NCBI GenBank assembly: GCA_018366195.1
Contig: JAGZIN010000003.1
Coordinates: 62,001-126,000 of the forward strand
Reading direction: 5' to 3'
DNA from: Butyricicoccus pullicaecorum
GTDB lineage: Bacteria; Bacillota; Clostridia; Oscillospirales; Butyricicoccaceae
Length of the DNA: 64,000 nucleotides
Below the pieces are notes generated by a model. That model had not been told where the DNA came from. It ran no database searches and saw only the letters and a program-made list of their open reading frames with translations. The position numbers and the translations under genes were made by a program. Below are positions 37,074-46,969 of this stretch, one piece after another (positions within the stretch are counted from its first letter, which is position 1; each line of letters begins with the position of its first letter).

Positions 37074-38462
37074 TCATGGCAGGATAATTTCTTCTGCTGC
37101 CCGTTCCCCATACCGGTCATTGCCATCTGTACGATAGTACTGTCGAATGGTACTGCCATCTGCCTTGACATAATCGACCACAAGAACCTGCCCCTGCTCT
37201 AAAGGCATTGGAAAATTTCGATACGGCAACGCATGACCGGTTTTTTCAGATTGCTCAAAATCTGCATAAGCATTTTCCAGCCGCCAAAATTCCTGATACC
37301 GAAATTCCGGCGCAACAGCAGACAAATCCACGACTCCAAAATAAGAAGCTTCATACGTCTTGCCTGCCACCTGAATTTGGTCGGTTCGGCTAGAAACAAC
37401 CTCCGGTCTTGCCAAATCCTGTATTTGCACACGGTCTTTATAGTGTTCTTTGAGCTGTTCTGCCATGCAAGGCACAAAATGACCTTCGGCAGACAAAATC
37501 TCTGTACTCAGATGTGCCGAACCATAGATTGCCATGACATTAGCCCCTTCAAGTGTATCCAACCTTTGAATAAAGTTCTCCGTCATCATATTTTCACGGT
37601 ATGCATCATCTGTACTCTCATAGTACCGCTTCCCCTGCTCCATTACCTCCAACGCACGCTGATAGGCATCGGTATTCTCCAGATTCCGTGTGTGCAAATC
37701 GTTGAGGTAACGTGCACCCGTAGTTGCATATCCATGTCCGACATCTGTTCCATGAAACACTGTTTCCGGACAGTGTTCCTTAATTTTATGATAGAATCGT
37801 TTCAACTGCTCCGAATATAAATCTGTACCGTACCAATCTGCATACACGGCGTTCAAAATCTGATTATCCTCCTCCCGCAGCCACATATTTAACAGCTCTG
37901 CGGTATAGTCTGGAAGTTCCAGAAACAGATGGCGCATCTTGTCCTGTTGATAGTGTGTTTGCCACTGCTGAAAAAGTTCGTCCAGCATGGCTTTGGAGCC
38001 ATATTCCGTCCCATAGAGAAAAATCAGCCCCTGTGCTTCCAGCGGCTCCGGCGGCTTTGCTGGTTCATAGCTCAGGCGAAAAGTTCCCTTATGCTGTTTC
38101 CCCTCTATCTGTACAATCACCTGAGCCGGTGTTTCAACGTCAAAAATCTGGTTTCCCATTTCTTCTTTGGAAAAAATGACGTCACCTTCCGTATTTTTCA
38201 CAACAATTTCCAAACTTCCCTCTGTTGTTTCCACCTCTATATGCAGGTTTTGAACGCCTTCTTTTGCATACATGGTACGTTTCATGGTTCCGTCCAGCTG
38301 TATATACTGCCCAGACCATATATGTTTGTCCGCGCGCCCTGTATAGCCAATTCGTTTTCCATGCGATGCCGTGCCAATCCCCAAATACTGCACTGCTGCG
38401 ACGATTCCCACAGCAGCTGCGAGAATCAGCACAATCGCCCAAATGTTCTTTTTCTTTCTCAT
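37074..38462 (-). CDS. exported TraB/ChaN-like protein of uncertain function
   Basis: 462 aa from the ATG at 38462 (AAGGGGGAAGG just upstream). An N-terminal membrane anchor or uncleaved signal (about residues 6-26, IWAIVLILAAAVGIVAAV) is followed by a beta-rich region (about 35-135) reminiscent of a small sandwich domain. Next comes an alpha/beta domain with IFLYGTEYGSK, LFLELPDYTAELLNMWL, VFHGTDVGHGY and NVMAIYGSAHLSTE. The last pattern (acidic ELP, then G-x-H in a beta strand) resembles TraB/GumN or ChaN/erythromycin esterase folds, but I cannot place it in one family. Faces the outside. It lies downstream of ackA but behind a terminator. Confidence 0.65.
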   Translation of the reverse strand: MRKKKNIWAIVLILAAAVGIVAAVQYLGIGTASHGKRIGYTGRADKHIWSGQYIQLDGTMKRTMYAKEGVQNLHIEVETTEGSLEIVVKNTEGDVIFSKEEMGNQIFDVETPAQVIVQIEGKQHKGTFRLSYEPAKPPEPLEAQGLIFLYGTEYGSKAMLDELFQQWQTHYQQDKMRHLFLELPDYTAELLNMWLREEDNQILNAVYADWYGTDLYSEQLKRFYHKIKEHCPETVFHGTDVGHGYATTGARYLNDLHTRNLENTDAYQRALEVMEQGKRYYESTDDAYRENMMTENFIQRLDTLEGANVMAIYGSAHLSTEILSAEGHFVPCMAEQLKEHYKDRVQIQDLARPEVVSSRTDQIQVAGKTYEASYFGVVDLSAVAPEFRYQEFWRLENAYADFEQSEKTGHALPYRNFPMPLEQGQVLVVDYVKADGSTIRQYYRTDGNDRYGERAAEEIILP

Positions 38463-38504
38463 ACCTTCCCCCTTATCCGGTTTCATACAACTGCAAGATG
38501 ATAA

Positions 38505-38533
38505 CGAAAAACAGGGGGCATTTCTGCCCCCTG
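38505..38533 (-). terminator. rho-independent terminator after ackA
   Basis: CAGGGGGCA (38512-38520) with TGCCCCCTG (38525-38533), followed by TTTTT on the minus strand. Confidence 0.85.
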
Positions 38534-38545
38534 AAAAGATATTCT

Positions 38546-39754
38546 TTACTTTGCAGTCAACTCGTTGACCAAGCGCTCGGTATCCTGTGCAATCACCAGT
38601 TCTTCATTGGTCGGAATGACAAGTACACGAACACGTGCATAGTCAATGGAAATATCCATCTGACGGCCACGGAACTTATTCTTCTCTGGGTCAATCTTGA
38701 TGCCCAAATATTCCATGTGCTCACAAACGTCCCAGCGCACGGAACGGTCGTTCTCACCAACACCAGCGGTAAATACAATCGCATCTACGCCGCCCATTGC
38801 AGCGATAAAGGAGCCGATAATCTTCTTAACAGACAGATTGAACATATCCTTTGCCAGTGCAGCACGTACATTGCCCTCTGCAATTGCGGTATCCAAATCA
38901 CGGAAATCCGAGGAAACACCGGAGATACCCAGCATACCCGACTTTTTGTTGAGGATATTGATGACATCATGTGCGTCCATGTGCTCATGCTCAGCCAAGA
39001 ATTCAATGATTGCAGGGTCAATGTTGCCCGAACGGGTACCCATCGGCAGACCGTCCAGCGGTGTAAAGCCCATGGAGGTATCTACGGACTTACCGCCATC
39101 AATTGCAGCAATGGAAGAACCATTTCCCAGATGGCAGGTGATGATTTTGAGATCCTCAATGGGACGACCCAGCATTTCAGCAGCCTGCTTGGAAACATAC
39201 TTATGCGAGGTACCGTGGAAGCCGTAGCGACGGATTTTATACTTCTCATAGTACTCATACGGAATTGCATACATGTAGTTCTTCGGCGGCATGGTCTGGT
39301 GGAATGCCGTATCAAAAACAGCAATCTGCGGAACGCCCTTACCCATAACCTCCTCACAAGCATGAATACCAATGAGGTTTGGGGTATTGTGGAGCGGTGC
39401 GAGCGGAATACAAGCTTCAATCGCCTGAATCACCTCATCATTGATAACAACGGAATCGGCAAAATATTCACCGCCGTGTACCACACGATGACCGACTGCA
39501 TTGATTTCAGACATATCCTTGATAACGCCCCACTTCTCATCGAGCAGGATATCAATGACAGCCTTAATTGCTTCTGCATGGGTGTGCATCGGTACATCAG
39601 CCTTGTACTTTTCTTCCGATTCACCCTGATGGGTCAGCTTGCCATCAATGCCAATACGTTCACACAGACCCTTTGCCATGACAGCCTTCGTTTCCATGTC
39701 GAACAACTGATACTTCAGGGAAGAACTACCCGCGTTAATAACCAGTACTTTCAT
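38546..39754 (-). CDS. ackA: acetate kinase
   Basis: Converts acetyl phosphate and ADP to acetate and ATP, the main substrate-level phosphorylation step of fermenters. 402 aa: [17 protein letters not shown] at the start, [62 protein letters not shown] and FTAGVGEND are all present. pta is not adjacent. The long reading frame on the opposite strand here is a shadow. Confidence 0.98.
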   Translation of the reverse strand: MKVLVINAGSSSLKYQLFDMETKAVMAKGLCERIGIDGKLTHQGESEEKYKADVPMHTHAEAIKAVIDILLDEKWGVIKDMSEINAVGHRVVHGGEYFADSVVINDEVIQAIEACIPLAPLHNTPNLIGIHACEEVMGKGVPQIAVFDTAFHQTMPPKNYMYAIPYEYYEKYKIRRYGFHGTSHKYVSKQAAEMLGRPIEDLKIITCHLGNGSSIAAIDGGKSVDTSMGFTPLDGLPMGTRSGNIDPAIIEFLAEHEHMDAHDVINILNKKSGMLGISGVSSDFRDLDTAIAEGNVRAALAKDMFNLSVKKIIGSFIAAMGGVDAIVFTAGVGENDRSVRWDVCEHMEYLGIKIDPEKNKFRGRQMDISIDYARVRVLVIPTNEELVIAQDTERLVNELTAK

Positions 39755-39929
39755 CCTTCATAACTCCTTGTTCTTTGTTTCTATATTGTTCGTACCCTAC
39801 ATTTTTGTTTTTTTTGCAAAAGAAATTTGCAAGAAACAACAAATCCATGTACAATATTGCATATACATCTATTGTACACTACCCTGTGCAAATGTACAAC
39901 ATCTATTCATAAAATTTTTGGAGGCAGAT

Positions 39930-41117
39930 ATGAAAATTTGCGGAATCGTTGCTGAGTACAATCCCTTCCATAACGGGCACGCCTATCATTGTGAAAAAAC
40001 GCGGCAGCTTTTCGGAGAAGAAGCCGCCCTCATCGCAGTCATGTCCGGCAACTTCGTACAGCGCGGTGATTTTGCAATTTTGGACAAGTATCAGCGTGCT
40101 GCAATGGCGGTACAAAACGGACTGGATCTTGTCATCGAGCTTCCGCTTGCCGCAGCGCTGTCCTCTGCCGAAGGTTTTTCCCATGGAGCAATTGCCACAC
40201 TCGAACAAATGGGCTGTGTAACCCATCTGTCCTTCGGCTCCGAGTGCGGAGATATCACACGAATCCAAAAGGCAGCCCGCGCTGACCGTTCTCTGATACC
40301 TCACTATATCGCATCTGGTGCGTCCTACGCCGCAGCATTACAGCAGGCAGTTTCCGCAGCCGACCCTGATGCCGGCTCATTGTTTTCTCACCCCAACAAC
40401 ACACTCGGCATTGAATATTGTGTGGCACTGGATACCCTTGGCAGCCCCATCATACCCCTGACGATTTTCCGAGATGGCGCTGCACATGACAGCACTGACG
40501 CACATGTGCGTCCCTCTGCCTCTTTTTTGCGCAGCCAAATCCTGCAAAATGATTTGTCAGATTGTCAGGCACGAATGCCGGATTCTGCTTTCTCCATACT
40601 TTCAGATGCTTGTGAGTCAGGGCGTGCCCCGGCATCACAGAACGTCTGTGACCTTGCACTCGTTTCCTATCTGCGTCGCCTGTCTCCAGCCGATTTTGCT
40701 CTCTATACAGGAGATATCGACGGACTGCATCACCGCCTTTATCGGGCAGTTCAGCAAAACTTCCATTTTGCTGCCATCTGTCAGGCAGCGCAAACACGCC
40801 GTTATCCACTCTCCCGGATTCGCCGTGCGTTGCTGCGCACCTATCTGGGGCTTCGCCACGATGTCTCTCCCCTGCCGCATTATCTGCGTGTACTTGCCAT
40901 CGGACCTCGCGGAAGAACACTTTTACGAGAAATTGCAGCACACAGTGGTTTGCCTCTGATTACAAAACCAGTCAGTGAAAAGAAACTGCCGCAGCACTTA
41001 CAGCCCTATTTGCAGCAGGACGTCCTTGCCGATGAACTGTACAGCCTTGCACAACCCAACCGCACCTTACACATTGGCGGGCAGCATTACCGGCAAACCC
41101 CTTATCTTTGCGAATAA
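39930..41117 (+). CDS. tmcAL: tRNA(Met) cytidine acetate ligase TmcAL-like nucleotidyltransferase
   Basis: 395 aa from the ATG at 39930, which has GGAGG 6 nt upstream; the open frame to 39768 is non-coding leader. MKICGIVAEYNPFHNGHAYH carries the nucleotidyltransferase HxGH-like motif, and VMSGNFVQRGDFAILDKYQRA follows, as in the family (COG1323). B. subtilis TmcAL makes ac4C at the wobble base of elongator tRNA(Met) using acetate and ATP. It is divergent from ackA, whose product is acetate; the link is suggestive only. Confidence 0.9.
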   Translation: MKICGIVAEYNPFHNGHAYHCEKTRQLFGEEAALIAVMSGNFVQRGDFAILDKYQRAAMAVQNGLDLVIELPLAAALSSAEGFSHGAIATLEQMGCVTHLSFGSECGDITRIQKAARADRSLIPHYIASGASYAAALQQAVSAADPDAGSLFSHPNNTLGIEYCVALDTLGSPIIPLTIFRDGAAHDSTDAHVRPSASFLRSQILQNDLSDCQARMPDSAFSILSDACESGRAPASQNVCDLALVSYLRRLSPADFALYTGDIDGLHHRLYRAVQQNFHFAAICQAAQTRRYPLSRIRRALLRTYLGLRHDVSPLPHYLRVLAIGPRGRTLLREIAAHSGLPLITKPVSEKKLPQHLQPYLQQDVLADELYSLAQPNRTLHIGGQHYRQTPYLCE

Positions 41118-41149
41118 AGCAGATTTTATCTTGCCTGTATCCAGACAAG

Positions 41150-41196
41150 AAATGCCCGAAACCGCACCTCAAGGAGCGATTCCGGGCATTTTCTTT
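41150..41196. terminator. bidirectional terminator between tmcAL and obgE
   Basis: AATGCCCG (41151-41158) pairs with CGGGCATT (41183-41190), flanked by AGACAAGA on one side and TTCTTT on the other. It lies between two convergent genes. Confidence 0.6.
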
Positions 41197-41272
41197 GCTG
41201 TCTGAAAATTCCATCTGTTCTTGCGGACAGGATTTCTATTTTCCGGCTTATCGGACTGCATCTGCGCAAATC

Positions 41273-42553
<1,281 letters not shown>

Positions 42554-42576
42554 TCATCAGTCGGACAAGATGTGTG

Positions 42577-42607
42577 AAAAAACAAAATCCCGGAAAACTC
42601 CGAGATT
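42577..42607 (-). terminator. possible terminator or attenuator between rpmA and obgE
   Basis: On the minus strand AATCTCGG and CCGGGATT form a stem with one mismatch, followed by TTGTTTTTT (42577-42585). It could uncouple ribosomal protein and obgE levels. Confidence 0.6.
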
Positions 42608-42626
42608 CTGTCCATAAGCTATTTGA

Positions 42627-42908
42627 TTACTGTACTTCGTAAACAGAAACGCGCTTGCGGTCCTTGCCTACGCGCTCGAAGCGAACTACACCGGTAACCT
42701 TTGCAAACAGGGTATCATCAGAACCCTTGCCAACATTAACACCCGGGTGAATCTTTGTACCGCGCTGACGAACGAGAATGTTGCCAGCCGGAACAACCTG
42801 ACCGTCCGCACGCTTTACGCCAAGGCGCTTTGCCTCGGAATCACGGCCGTTCTTAGTGGAACCTACGCCCTTTTTATGTGCGAAAAACTGTAAGCTAATC
42901 TGCAGCAT
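42627..42908 (-). CDS. rpmA: 50S ribosomal protein L27 (with Prp-cleaved N-terminus)
   Basis: 93 aa from the ATG at 42908. The first nine residues MLQISLQFF are the Firmicutes N-terminal extension that Prp removes before [15 protein letters not shown], exposing the mature end that reaches the peptidyl transferase centre. The rest ([25 protein letters not shown]) is standard L27. It overlaps the prp gene by 14 bp. Confidence 0.97.
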   Translation of the reverse strand: MLQISLQFFAHKKGVGSTKNGRDSEAKRLGVKRADGQVVPAGNILVRQRGTKIHPGVNVGKGSDDTLFAKVTGVVRFERVGKDRKRVSVYEVQ

Positions 42909-43230
42909 CGTTGTACACCTCCGTAACATGGATAAACTGTGAATAGTTTTGTTCCAGCTCAGACAGATGCAGGTAAAATGCCTGAAAAGCAGCCTGCCCT
43001 TCTGTCATCTGATTTTGAGGGAGCATCAGACGAATATGTGCTCCTTCGTCCTCAATCAGAGTATCCACTGCAATCTTCTGCACATCAAAGAGAAGTGCAT
43101 GAATCAGCTGAACCGAGCTGGATATCGCAGCACAGACAATATCCTCACCATCTTCTGCAAAGCCTGCATGACCAATGAGGTCAACAGCTGTATAGCCGTA
43201 CTGTGTGCGATAAAAAGTGACTTTCGTCAT
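42895..43230 (-). CDS. prp: ribosomal-processing cysteine protease Prp
   Basis: 111 aa. Cleaves the N-terminal extension of L27, as shown in Staphylococcus aureus. The catalytic pair is visible as [21 protein letters not shown], with His in GHAGFA and Cys 12 residues later. Its gene lies between rplU and rpmA, overlapping the latter, as expected. The matching substrate sequence in L27 (SLQFF before AHKKG) confirms the pairing. Confidence 0.95.
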   Translation of the reverse strand: MTKVTFYRTQYGYTAVDLIGHAGFAEDGEDIVCAAISSSVQLIHALLFDVQKIAVDTLIEDEGAHIRLMLPQNQMTEGQAAFQAFYLHLSELEQNYSQFIHVTEVYNDAAD

Positions 43231-43235
43231 TTCAT

Positions 43236-43547
43236 TTACGCCTTGATTGCGCCAATGGTTACCTTAGTGTAAGGCTGTCTGTGACCCTGACGCTTTCTGT
43301 AACCCTTCTTCGGCTTCATCTTGAAGATGTTAATCTTCTTCTGCTTGCCAGTCTTGTCAGCAGTACCAGTTACGGTAGCGCCCTCAACAAACGGTGCGCC
43401 AACCTTGAGGTCTGCGCCCTCACCAACTGCAAGCACCTGATCAAAAGTTACAGTTGCGCCGTCCTCTACGCCGAGCTTCTCAACATAGATTACATCGCCC
43501 TCAGATACCTTGTACTGCTTGCCACCAGTTACTAAAATTGCATACAT
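43236..43547 (-). CDS. rplU: 50S ribosomal protein L21
   Basis: 103 aa: [25 protein letters not shown] at the start (as [14 protein letters not shown]), then [24 protein letters not shown]. Typical L21. First gene of the rplU-prp-rpmA-obgE run, behind a strong promoter and a structured leader. Confidence 0.98.
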   Translation of the reverse strand: MYAILVTGGKQYKVSEGDVIYVEKLGVEDGATVTFDQVLAVGEGADLKVGAPFVEGATVTGTADKTGKQKKINIFKMKPKKGYRKRQGHRQPYTKVTIGAIKA

Positions 43548-43640
43548 TGCGGTAGCACCTCTCTTTCATGATTAGAGTCACGCTCGTGCGGGCGGTGTCT
43601 CATTTGGACACACTTCACCTGCCCTGCTTGATGCGGCTTT
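43548..43640 (-). promoter_or_regulatory. likely L21 ribosomal protein leader
   Basis: About 95 nt of transcribed leader precede rplU. On the minus strand it contains GTGTGTCCAAATGAGACACC and CGCCCGCACGAGCGTGAC, which can form short hairpins. A structured L21 leader is known in Firmicutes at this place and is thought to mediate autoregulation. The match is by position and hairpin potential, not by a model search. Confidence 0.5.
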
Positions 43641-43644
43641 TCAT

Positions 43645-43673
43645 ATAATAGCAGAAATTCTTCTGTCTGTCAA
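43645..43673 (-). promoter_or_regulatory. rplU operon promoter
   Basis: Minus strand TTGACA (43668-43673), 17-bp spacer, TATTAT (43645-43650). Consensus -35 and ideal spacing. Confidence 0.88.
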
Positions 43674-43731
43674 TCCCTTTTGACAATTTTTTCGAATTTC
43701 GGAAACAGGTCGCAGCAGAGCCTTTTTTCTT

Positions 43732-44706
43732 TCAGCCCTGTATGTAGAATGGATTCGTAAATGCAATCCTTACATCTTCATGCTCCATACATCTGCCAAA
43801 TAATTCGATGCGAATCCAGCCCGCATCTAGCTCCCATGTTCCATTCCGCACGCCTGTACCGTCCTGTTTTGCAAGGCATCTGCCATTGTGTATGATTCTC
43901 CACCCCCTTGGAATGATGGGAAACTGCTGCCACAGCCCCACATTTTGCTGTTCATCGAGCGAAATTGTGATATTAGCAGTACCGCTGGGCAGGGTGTCTC
44001 CCGGCAGATAGCAGGTATCTCCACATCGTACACTTGCCGTCAGCAGCGGTCCTGCCGTGACGCAAACACGTCCGTTCTTCAGAGCTCTCAGCGCACCGAA
44101 CTCGTCATAACAGCCGTCCTCTATGCCAAGGTAGGTGGTTCCATAATGGGTTGGCGCAGCATCTGGTCTGTGCCAATCCCGTCCGCTCGTTGCAGAAATA
44201 TGGTACCCTTGCTGCAGCAGCCTGTCCCACAGGGCAAACGCCTGCATGGTTCGTGCCCGCCCAATTGGAAAATCTCGAGACCATACCTCGATATAGTCTA
44301 TTTTATTCCAGTCCTGCATCTCAAATTCCCAGCGATACCCGGTGTTGACCGGATTGGAAAGCGAGTAAGGGTGTGCAATCCCGACAAGCCCCCCATGAGC
44401 ATGGATTCGGTCCACGGCAGTCTCCAGCTCCTGAACGCCTACGCCGCGCCAATCCGTATACCCCTGTTCTCCCAGAACGAGCATGTGTCCATGATATGTT
44501 GTCCATTCGATTCCATGAATCCCAATCATCTCCGGAACCTGTTCCAATCCATCGTCAAAAGCCGGATAACAGGAAATGGTATTGTGGTCGGTCAAGGCAA
44601 CTCCCTTCAGCCCTTGTGAGCTGGCATAATGCGGAATTTCCTGCGGCTCAAACTGCCCATCTGTATGGCAGGTATGGGTATGTAGCTCAAATGGTGTCCA
44701 ATTCAT
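43732..44706 (-). CDS. PHP-domain metallohydrolase, CehA/McbA family
   Basis: 324 aa from the ATG at 44706. Metal ligands of the PHP domain appear in order: ELHTHTCHTDGQ (HxH), ALTDHNTISCY (DHN), GIHGIEWTTYHGHML, GIAHPY and SATSGRDWH. CehA and McbA are the carbaryl hydrolase relatives, but the family is wide and mostly uncharacterised. The C-terminal ~100 residues form a beta-rich extension (VTAGPLLTASV, then GTANITISL). The upstream gene overlaps by 20 bp and looks like the N-terminal domain normally fused to such proteins. No signal peptide, so it acts in the cytoplasm. Confidence 0.85.
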   Translation of the reverse strand: MNWTPFELHTHTCHTDGQFEPQEIPHYASSQGLKGVALTDHNTISCYPAFDDGLEQVPEMIGIHGIEWTTYHGHMLVLGEQGYTDWRGVGVQELETAVDRIHAHGGLVGIAHPYSLSNPVNTGYRWEFEMQDWNKIDYIEVWSRDFPIGRARTMQAFALWDRLLQQGYHISATSGRDWHRPDAAPTHYGTTYLGIEDGCYDEFGALRALKNGRVCVTAGPLLTASVRCGDTCYLPGDTLPSGTANITISLDEQQNVGLWQQFPIIPRGWRIIHNGRCLAKQDGTGVRNGTWELDAGWIRIELFGRCMEHEDVRIAFTNPFYIQG

Positions 44707-45166
44707 CACAGACCTCCCAAATAATCTTGAGTACGGCACGGCATTTTGGAGAAATCACCTCATGAATATGCAGCATGCCCTTCCATTCTCCGCACAGGGA
44801 TTGCGGCTTGCAAAACCCCCGCGCCGTTTGCGAAGCCGTAAAGAAATGGCTCTGCTGACAATCCCAGCGATGCGCATTGCCCAAGTAGCTTCCCTCATGC
44901 TCCAAAGAAATGGTAATCAAATTTTTCACTGGCAAATAGTCCTGCCAGTGTTCTTCCAAAAAGGACTCCGGTACCTGCGGGTCATACAATCGCAGGGCGT
45001 CCAGAATCGGCTTCCGACAAACCGCAGCATCTCGTTCGCTGTCTGGTGCAAAATCCAGCGTGATGGTAACGCTGCTGGTTCCCTGCGGTGTCCGGAAACC
45101 AAATGGAATATCAGACGCAGTGTCGTCCGGCTCTAAAAGATAGATATGTTCTTGTTCTTTCAACAT
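44687..45166 (-). CDS. free-standing N-terminal domain partner of the CehA-like hydrolase (inferred)
   Basis: 159 aa, beginning MLKEQEHIYLLEPDDTASDI. The order of features follows the N-terminal beta-sandwich found in front of the PHP domain in CehA-type proteins: FGFRTPQGTSSVTITLDF, then a YLGNAHRWDCQQSHFF segment, then CGEWKGMLHIHEV. Its stop lies 17 bp inside the PHP gene, so the two are translationally coupled in a different frame. No signal peptide. I infer it forms a complex with the hydrolase; it has no recognised function alone. Confidence 0.6.
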   Translation of the reverse strand: MLKEQEHIYLLEPDDTASDIPFGFRTPQGTSSVTITLDFAPDSERDAAVCRKPILDALRLYDPQVPESFLEEHWQDYLPVKNLITISLEHEGSYLGNAHRWDCQQSHFFTASQTARGFCKPQSLCGEWKGMLHIHEVISPKCRAVLKIIWEVCDELDTI

Positions 45167-45208
45167 GCAAACTCCTATTTTTGCAGATTATTTCTGCCAT
45201 CTGCTTTT

Positions 45209-46834
45209 TTATGCGTGCCAATCATTTGTGGCAACTGTTCCACTCAAAAAAGTATTCCGTTCTGTTGCAGAAAGCATCAGCTGTTTTTGCGGTGTGACCA
45301 GCACGCCTGCCCCATAACGAAAATGTACACCCAACATTCCGGGTGCTCCGCCGTCGCTGACCAGATGGCGCTGCGACAACTCCTCTCCCAGCTTCCAATT
45401 CTCTGTGTCGAGCTGATACAAATATGCGTAGTCTGCAAACGATACGCCCTCATTCAGAGACCATAAACCAATCATATAGATATCATTCGTCTCTGCCTCT
45501 GTGACCAAGCCAAAGCCTTGAAAATCCTTGTCCATGGCAAAGCTTCCCACCTCGATAAAATCCGCATGCTCCAATCCGTTTTCAGCAGGTGCACGATAGA
45601 CATGATATACGGTGTTTGCATTGTCCAGATGCGCGACCATTAAAACATAATATTCAGTTCCGCCTGCATCTGTATAGGACGTAATTCCCAAAGAGCCGGC
45701 TTTGTGTGCCACAGCAAGATCAAAGGTTTCGACCCGCCGCAGCTCCTGCACAGCCAGAGCACGCAAATCATACAGCGCGATGCTTGCCTGATTTTCCTGT
45801 TCGCTGGGCACCAGCAAATAATCTCCGATGCTTTGAATCCCCCCCGGGTGTCTCCAATCTTTCCGGTAGGTCTTGAATCCCCACGGGGTATCGGTTCCCT
45901 TTTTCCCGGCAACGATGTGTGCATAGGGTGCATTTGCTACGCTGTGTGTCAAAACAGAATATGCCTCCCCCTGTGCATTGATATAGGAGGTATAGCCCTG
46001 CACATGATTCACCGTAGAATCATAGGTGCTCGGCAAACCGCTGAGCGGTACAAGACTTCCATTTATGGGAAGCGCCTCAAATGCTTCCTTCACATTTGGC
46101 AGCTTTTCAGCATGTTCTGCTGGCTCCTGCACCACATGCAGGGCTTCCAGAGAAATGGTGCTCACATCATTGCCGCCCCGCAGAAAAGAGGCAAATATCG
46201 AATTCCCGTCTGAATCCGTGCCGAATACCAGCATACGATTCGGTCCATCGCTGTCTCTGGTATGCTGTCCGGTCAATTGCCCAAACCACCAGTTGTTGCG
46301 CAGCATCGTGCTGCCCTGTGCAAACACAACGTCCGGAAAGGTGACTGTCATTTCCTTGGGATTTTCAGGAATTTGGATATGCAGCTGCAAGTCCCCAATA
46401 AATGCAAAGTTCAGTTCCCCTGCCGTCTGGTCAAATGTGGTGCGGTCTCCATTGACAGACTGGTCATTGTAACCAGAAAACTTCTGATTGAACCACTCTG
46501 CCACATCTGCCGAGCCTTGCCGCCCAACCTGAAAGTTCAGGACACCCTGTTCCAACGGATAGACCTGATGAATCACATTTCGATTTTCCGGGTCCTGCCC
46601 ATCGGTAATCTTCAAATCCTTCAGTTCGAAGCTTCCACCCTGAATGGTCATACCATTTCCCGCCTGTAATGTCACGCGGTTATCCTGATAGCGCATATCC
46701 ATGCGTATCATCTGCTGCTCGGCAGTATCCACCGGCTCCGACACAATATGATAAGCGTGTGCTCCGCTCATACTGCCACAGGTCAATCCAGTTAAAACGC
46801 CCATACATACCAATTGTTTGATTGACAGTTTCAT
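45209..46834 (-). CDS. large exported protein, probably beta-propeller-containing, unknown function
   Basis: 541 aa with a signal peptide (MKLSIKQLVCMGVLTGLTCG...SGAHA, cleavage likely after AHA). The first part (about 30-240) is beta-rich with Asn/Gly turns (GNGMTIQGGSFELKDLKI, FGTDSDGNSIFASFLRGG). The second part (about 255-541) shows repeated four-strand-like blocks (YTSYINAQGEAYSVLTHS, GITSYTDAGGTEYYVLMVAH, TNDIYMIGLWSL, AGVLVTPQKQLMLSAT) that look like propeller blades. No catalytic motif seen. It lies between the transporter and the PHP hydrolase; it may capture or process the substrate outside the cell. Confidence 0.68.
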   Translation of the reverse strand: MKLSIKQLVCMGVLTGLTCGSMSGAHAYHIVSEPVDTAEQQMIRMDMRYQDNRVTLQAGNGMTIQGGSFELKDLKITDGQDPENRNVIHQVYPLEQGVLNFQVGRQGSADVAEWFNQKFSGYNDQSVNGDRTTFDQTAGELNFAFIGDLQLHIQIPENPKEMTVTFPDVVFAQGSTMLRNNWWFGQLTGQHTRDSDGPNRMLVFGTDSDGNSIFASFLRGGNDVSTISLEALHVVQEPAEHAEKLPNVKEAFEALPINGSLVPLSGLPSTYDSTVNHVQGYTSYINAQGEAYSVLTHSVANAPYAHIVAGKKGTDTPWGFKTYRKDWRHPGGIQSIGDYLLVPSEQENQASIALYDLRALAVQELRRVETFDLAVAHKAGSLGITSYTDAGGTEYYVLMVAHLDNANTVYHVYRAPAENGLEHADFIEVGSFAMDKDFQGFGLVTEAETNDIYMIGLWSLNEGVSFADYAYLYQLDTENWKLGEELSQRHLVSDGGAPGMLGVHFRYGAGVLVTPQKQLMLSATERNTFLSGTVATNDWHA

Positions 46835-46893
46835 CTTTCCTATTCTCCAGTCTTAGAAATCACCAAGGTGAGCGAACCGATGCACCCACCATC

Positions 46894-46945
46894 ATAAAAA
46901 AACAAGACACCACGCAATCCAATCAAAGAATGCGTCGTGTCTTGT
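46894..46945 (-). terminator. rho-independent terminator after tctA
   Basis: ACAAGACACCACGCA (46902-46916) pairs with TGCGTCGTGTCTTGT (46931-46945) with one mismatch, followed on the minus strand by seven T. Genes further downstream need readthrough or their own promoter. Confidence 0.85.
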
Positions 46946-46969
46946 CAAAGAGCAATATCATGCAGCGAT

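Noticed and set aside
38225..39763. 512-codon open frame on the plus strand across ackA and the neighbouring gene
   Set aside because: It lies antisense to acetate kinase, which has every family motif. No ribosome binding site, and its translation shows the typical Cys/His/Arg-rich composition of a shadow frame.
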